Shown here: positions 63,647-64,000 of the stretch, piece after piece | How positions within the stretch are numbered: position 1 is the first letter of the stretch | Layout of the letters: the number at the start of each line of letters is the position of its first letter | Assembly (NCBI GenBank): GCA_017405965.1 | Contig: JAFQZK010000037.1 | Span: 124,001-188,000, forward strand | Origin: Muribaculaceae bacterium | Lineage (GTDB): Bacteria > Bacteroidota > Bacteroidia > Bacteroidales > Muribaculaceae | Length of the DNA stretch: 64,000 bases | Reading direction: 5' to 3' | The notes under the pieces: generated by a model | Told to the model about the DNA's origin: nothing | The model's input: the letters and a program-made list of their open reading frames with translations, nothing else | Databases searched by the model: none | Position numbers and translations under genes: made by a program

Positions 63647-64000
63647 TCAATAGAGGCTGTATTGCCAAAACAGCAGAGCCGCAATAAAAGGCAAAGGCAG
63701 GAAAGCGACCCAAGTTCGACGGAACTTCTTGTACAGGAAAATCGGCAAGATACTCAGGCCGGTAATCAGCACACAATACAATACCTCAATGGCCACTGCA
63801 CTCAAGAGGGTGTAATGATTCTCAATCAAAAAAAAGGTGAAAAGAAACGTCGAAATGACCGACAGCATCAACCCCTTGGTCACTCGTATAACCGTGCGAT
63901 TCACATGGGCTTCATTCTTGGTCATACATTCGTTGGCAAAAATGAAAGCAAGGGGCACAACAATCATTGCAACAACCATGAGCACCATATTGGGCCGGTA
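63647..64000 (-). CDS. Small membrane protein, possibly 5'-truncated by the window edge
   Basis: At least 113 residues with four predicted membrane helices (for example LMLSVISTFLFTFFLIENHY and EVLYCVLITGLSILPIFLYKKF). The first visible ATG is at 63988, but the frame stays open to the last base of the window, so the true start may lie beyond. No conserved motif is recognised and function is unknown. It converges with the S-component gene on the terminator at 63568. Confidence 0.55.
   Translation of the reverse strand, partial: YRPNMVLMVVAMIVVPLAFIFANECMTKNEAHVNRTVIRVTKGLMLSVISTFLFTFFLIENHYTLLSAVAIEVLYCVLITGLSILPIFLYKKFRRTWVAFLPLPFIAALLFWQYSLY

Overview
The window looks like a piece of a Bacteroidales chromosome, probably from Muribaculaceae or Prevotellaceae; family-level placement is a guess. 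Most genes that stand alone are preceded by the Bacteroidetes promoter pattern TTTG, about 19-21 bases, TAnnTTTG, rather than by classical -35/-10 boxes, and Shine-Dalgarno sites are scarce. The gene content agrees: methylmalonyl-CoA mutase as a mutA/mutB pair, a bacterial myo-inositol-phosphate synthase, a DUF5723 outer-membrane-type protein, a C-terminal sorting-type domain, dockerin-tailed secreted enzymes and GH2/GH3 glycosidases. No rRNA, tRNA, CRISPR, insertion sequence or phage gene was seen.

Region 1 (1-12,860, minus strand) is a surface-polysaccharide locus read leftwards from one good promoter at 12,824-12,856. After a roughly 300-base leader that holds two tiny ORFs and a foldable element come: a truncated SDR gene and a cytidylyltransferase fragment (decayed), a CDP-glycerol glycerophosphotransferase-family enzyme, a pyruvyltransferase, a nucleotidyltransferase, a HAD phosphatase, a phosphotransferase-type kinase, a degenerate nucleotidyltransferase-like protein, an unclassified glycosyltransferase, a GT2, an EpsG-type polymerase, an acyltransferase and two tandem-duplicated GT2s, the last cut by the window edge. 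Together they suggest a pyruvylated or acylated glycan carrying a phosphate-linked polyol or similar group. Parts of the locus look AT-richer than the rest of the window.

Region 2 (13,100-23,400): a second acyltransferase, a 1423-residue secreted leucine-rich-repeat protein, a DUF5723 protein, then pdxA followed by a HAD hydrolase and a second nucleotidyltransferase.

Region 3 (23,400-43,000): a large secreted subtilase with dockerin, inositol-phosphate synthase, a Wzc-like tyrosine kinase next to UDP-sugar dehydrogenase, a secreted endonuclease I with dockerin and sorting tail, ribosomal protein S1, a metal P-type ATPase with a dyad operator, two divergent glycosyltransferases and a thioredoxin-fold lipoprotein lacking its CxxC.

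Region 4 (43,000-64,000): a secreted alpha-amylase with starch-binding-like modules and dockerin, a possible small RNA, 5-formyl-THF cyclo-ligase, an M16 peptidase, rsgA, an AGCS symporter, an overlapping GH2-GH3 pair, mutB/mutA, an ECF-type S component and a small membrane protein at the right edge. Convergent gene pairs are mostly separated by a single strong hairpin terminator usable in both directions. Several gaps hold short 7- to 9-base tandem repeats.
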